Of a DNA stretch of 59,569 bases, positions 59,401 through 59,569 are shown piece by piece. This stretch comes from Terracoccus sp. 273MFTsu3.1 (GTDB lineage: Bacteria > Actinomycetota > Actinomycetes > Actinomycetales > Dermatophilaceae). Location of the stretch: the NCBI RefSeq assembly GCF_000383675.1, contig NZ_KB911833.1, forward strand, positions 1-59,569, read 5' to 3'. The stretch's first letter is position 1, and the number at the start of each line of letters is the position of its first letter. The position numbers and the translations under genes are program-made. The notes under the pieces are model-generated. The model was not told the DNA's origin. It ran no database searches and was given only the letters and a program-made list of their open reading frames with translations.

Positions 59401-59569
59401 TGTTGATGCCGAAGTTCTCCTCCATCGGCGTCAGCTTGTAGAGCTGCTCGAGGACGGCGTCGGGGTTGAAGCCGTTCTTGATCTCGATGACGAGGCGCAG
59501 GCCGTGCTGCCGGTCGGAGAGGTCCTTGAGGTCGGCGATGCCCTGCAGCTTCTTGCCCTGGACGAGGTC
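56498..59569 (-). CDS. parC: Topoisomerase IV subunit A (ParC) fused to MvaI/BcnI-type restriction endonuclease, start outside window
   Basis: 1023 residues in one uninterrupted frame running off the window. The first half (to about base 57990) is the C-terminal part of an actinobacterial ParC/GyrA-type subunit: the coiled coil (ILDLQLRRLTKFSRIELENE) and the beta-pinwheel with VRPQGRSAGGMAGIKLAAG in place of the GyrA box, ending NGRRDGSGVATTAVIAHV, where ParC normally stops. It then continues through a linker into about 490 residues. These contain an MvaI/BcnI-like nuclease: RQDNSKNQIVLPGD, VIFYPQYPETRLSGFL, ELHGIHLLPP, AGGTTLETLFGIPPNSKAAPDFRGWELKSYS (D, E and K of the active site) and ITLMTPGPTGG. 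It would give one polypeptide unless an internal start is used. Confidence 0.85.
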   Translation of the reverse strand, partial: DLVQGKKLQGIADLKDLSDRQHGLRLVIEIKNGFNPDAVLEQLYKLTPMEENFGINNVALVEGQPRTMGLKDLLKVYVDFRTDVVRRRTAHRLAKREERLHLVEGLLIAIVDIDEVIQVIRSSDDAATARARLMDVFDLSEAQATYILDLQLRRLTKFSRIELENEKTELERAIEELRALLENEKLLLKLVSTELADVAKAHGTPRRTVLLESSGASATATAASPLEIADDPCWVLLSSTGLLARTGTAEPVTAEGSRSKHDVVIGAVRTTARGEFGLVTSAGRMVRLSALDLPTLPPTNGAPTLSGGAPLAAYVDLGKGEEPVTIVPIGADAPVFALGTASGVVKRVASDAPTSNDWDVISLKDGDRVVGAAVADREDLDLVFITTDAQLLRFAAKSVRPQGRSAGGMAGIKLAAGARVAFFGVVDPTRDGVVVTSSGSSRAVPGTEVGSLKVTPYAEYPANGRATGGVRCHRFLRGEDTVVLAFAGNTPARAAAANGVAIELPTANGRRDGSGVATTAVIAHVASPPSQADSAARGVVERAVGVLGTSSLREPPTDRLTIREPAERLQRASERDEAYENWLEGLTIEEVQRRFHAQGVTRVLVKRLAPRQDNSKNQIVLPGDISKLALPMGAFERTTTSSAKPAKSEDKYTATMNLHWLTPAGSNPAPATKVIFYPQYPETRLSGFLSDAVDAPRRLLDRDHVTSHGIEGRSLVLGAGPHDVVFALVVPSTAPAARGLQNMAPPTRLVEWAFTPHEVQVTASELLGELHGIHLLPPVKGITVKAGVVVPNGALNAGGTTLETLFGIPPNSKAAPDFRGWELKSYSKSRITLMTPGPTGGRLRSTSIDEFFDNFGYWNEAKARYDFTGAHTATRAPRGHASTEMVVTSDAVRLVDRRTGEVALEWSTAKLLDKWREKHSLAAYVLRRGNAATGFMYGPTVHLGEGASFAHFQAALEDGTIVFDPAIWFSPGTNESKVRCQIRVKLADLSKLYAAHSVHDVRVYPHSRTLAEADILAAGLTLP

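Noticed and set aside
1-59569. CRISPR arrays, tRNA or rRNA genes
   Set aside because: No regularly spaced identical repeats, cloverleaf sequences or rRNA-like stretches were noticed while reading both strands.

Overview
The window is high-GC actinobacterial DNA, probably from the Intrasporangiaceae or a close relative. Supporting signs are two GAF-ANTAR regulators, GGGTA-type stress promoters, an Lsr2 silencer, a TCGAAC-N4-GTTCGA SOS box, SCO6880-type conjugation genes, frequent GTG starts and overlapping stop/start codons. The genus is inferred, not proven.

Layout. 1-7.4 kb: an edge-truncated alpha/beta hydrolase, two GAF-ANTAR proteins, and a stress/envelope set. That set is a PRC-barrel protein and a three-gene amphipathic/holin/DUF3618 operon, each behind a promoter of the same architecture. 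7.4-13.1 kb: an accessory array of mostly small, unrelated genes (lipoprotein, ankyrin protein, CdiI-like immunity protein, thioredoxin-like protein, hypotheticals). Almost every spacer holds a short hairpin with a conserved GCGGCAT loop, always in the same orientation. Two more copies lie at 21.1 and 22.0 kb. 13.1-25.6 kb: metal and envelope functions, comprising a copper P-type ATPase with a CsoR-like box, a DUF305 lipoprotein, a two-component system split by a SHOCT gene, an ArsR-CDF operon, a DedA-PAP2-DedA operon and a BlaI-M56 pair.

25.6-40.2 kb: part of a conjugative element. It has a VirB4-like ATPase, an SCO6880 protein, a TrbL/VirB6-like channel, a VirB8-like protein, a small pilin-like membrane protein, an NlpC/P60 hydrolase, an HTH/Nudix-like regulator with a cupin, a MobF relaxase-helicase and Lsr2. 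A perfect SOS box and an inverted pair of DnaA-box-like sites lie in its spacers. No integrase and no coupling protein are visible.

40.3-59.6 kb: a defence island. A five-gene operon (NERD helicase, DrmA-like helicase, DrmB-like DUF1998 protein, UvrD-like ATPase, unknown 460-aa protein) resembles a DISARM core without the DrmC phospholipase. A sigma-70 factor gene is divergent from it. Beside it is a Dcm/EcoRII/Vsr restriction-modification set. Next, an intact-ended IS3 element with a 3-bp target duplication splits a gene of an unrecognised two-gene operon. The window ends in a topoisomerase IV subunit A (ParC) reading frame fused in frame to an MvaI/BcnI-type restriction endonuclease.

The most notable points are the ParC-nuclease fusion, the DISARM-like operon with its own sigma factor, and the hairpin-punctuated gene array.
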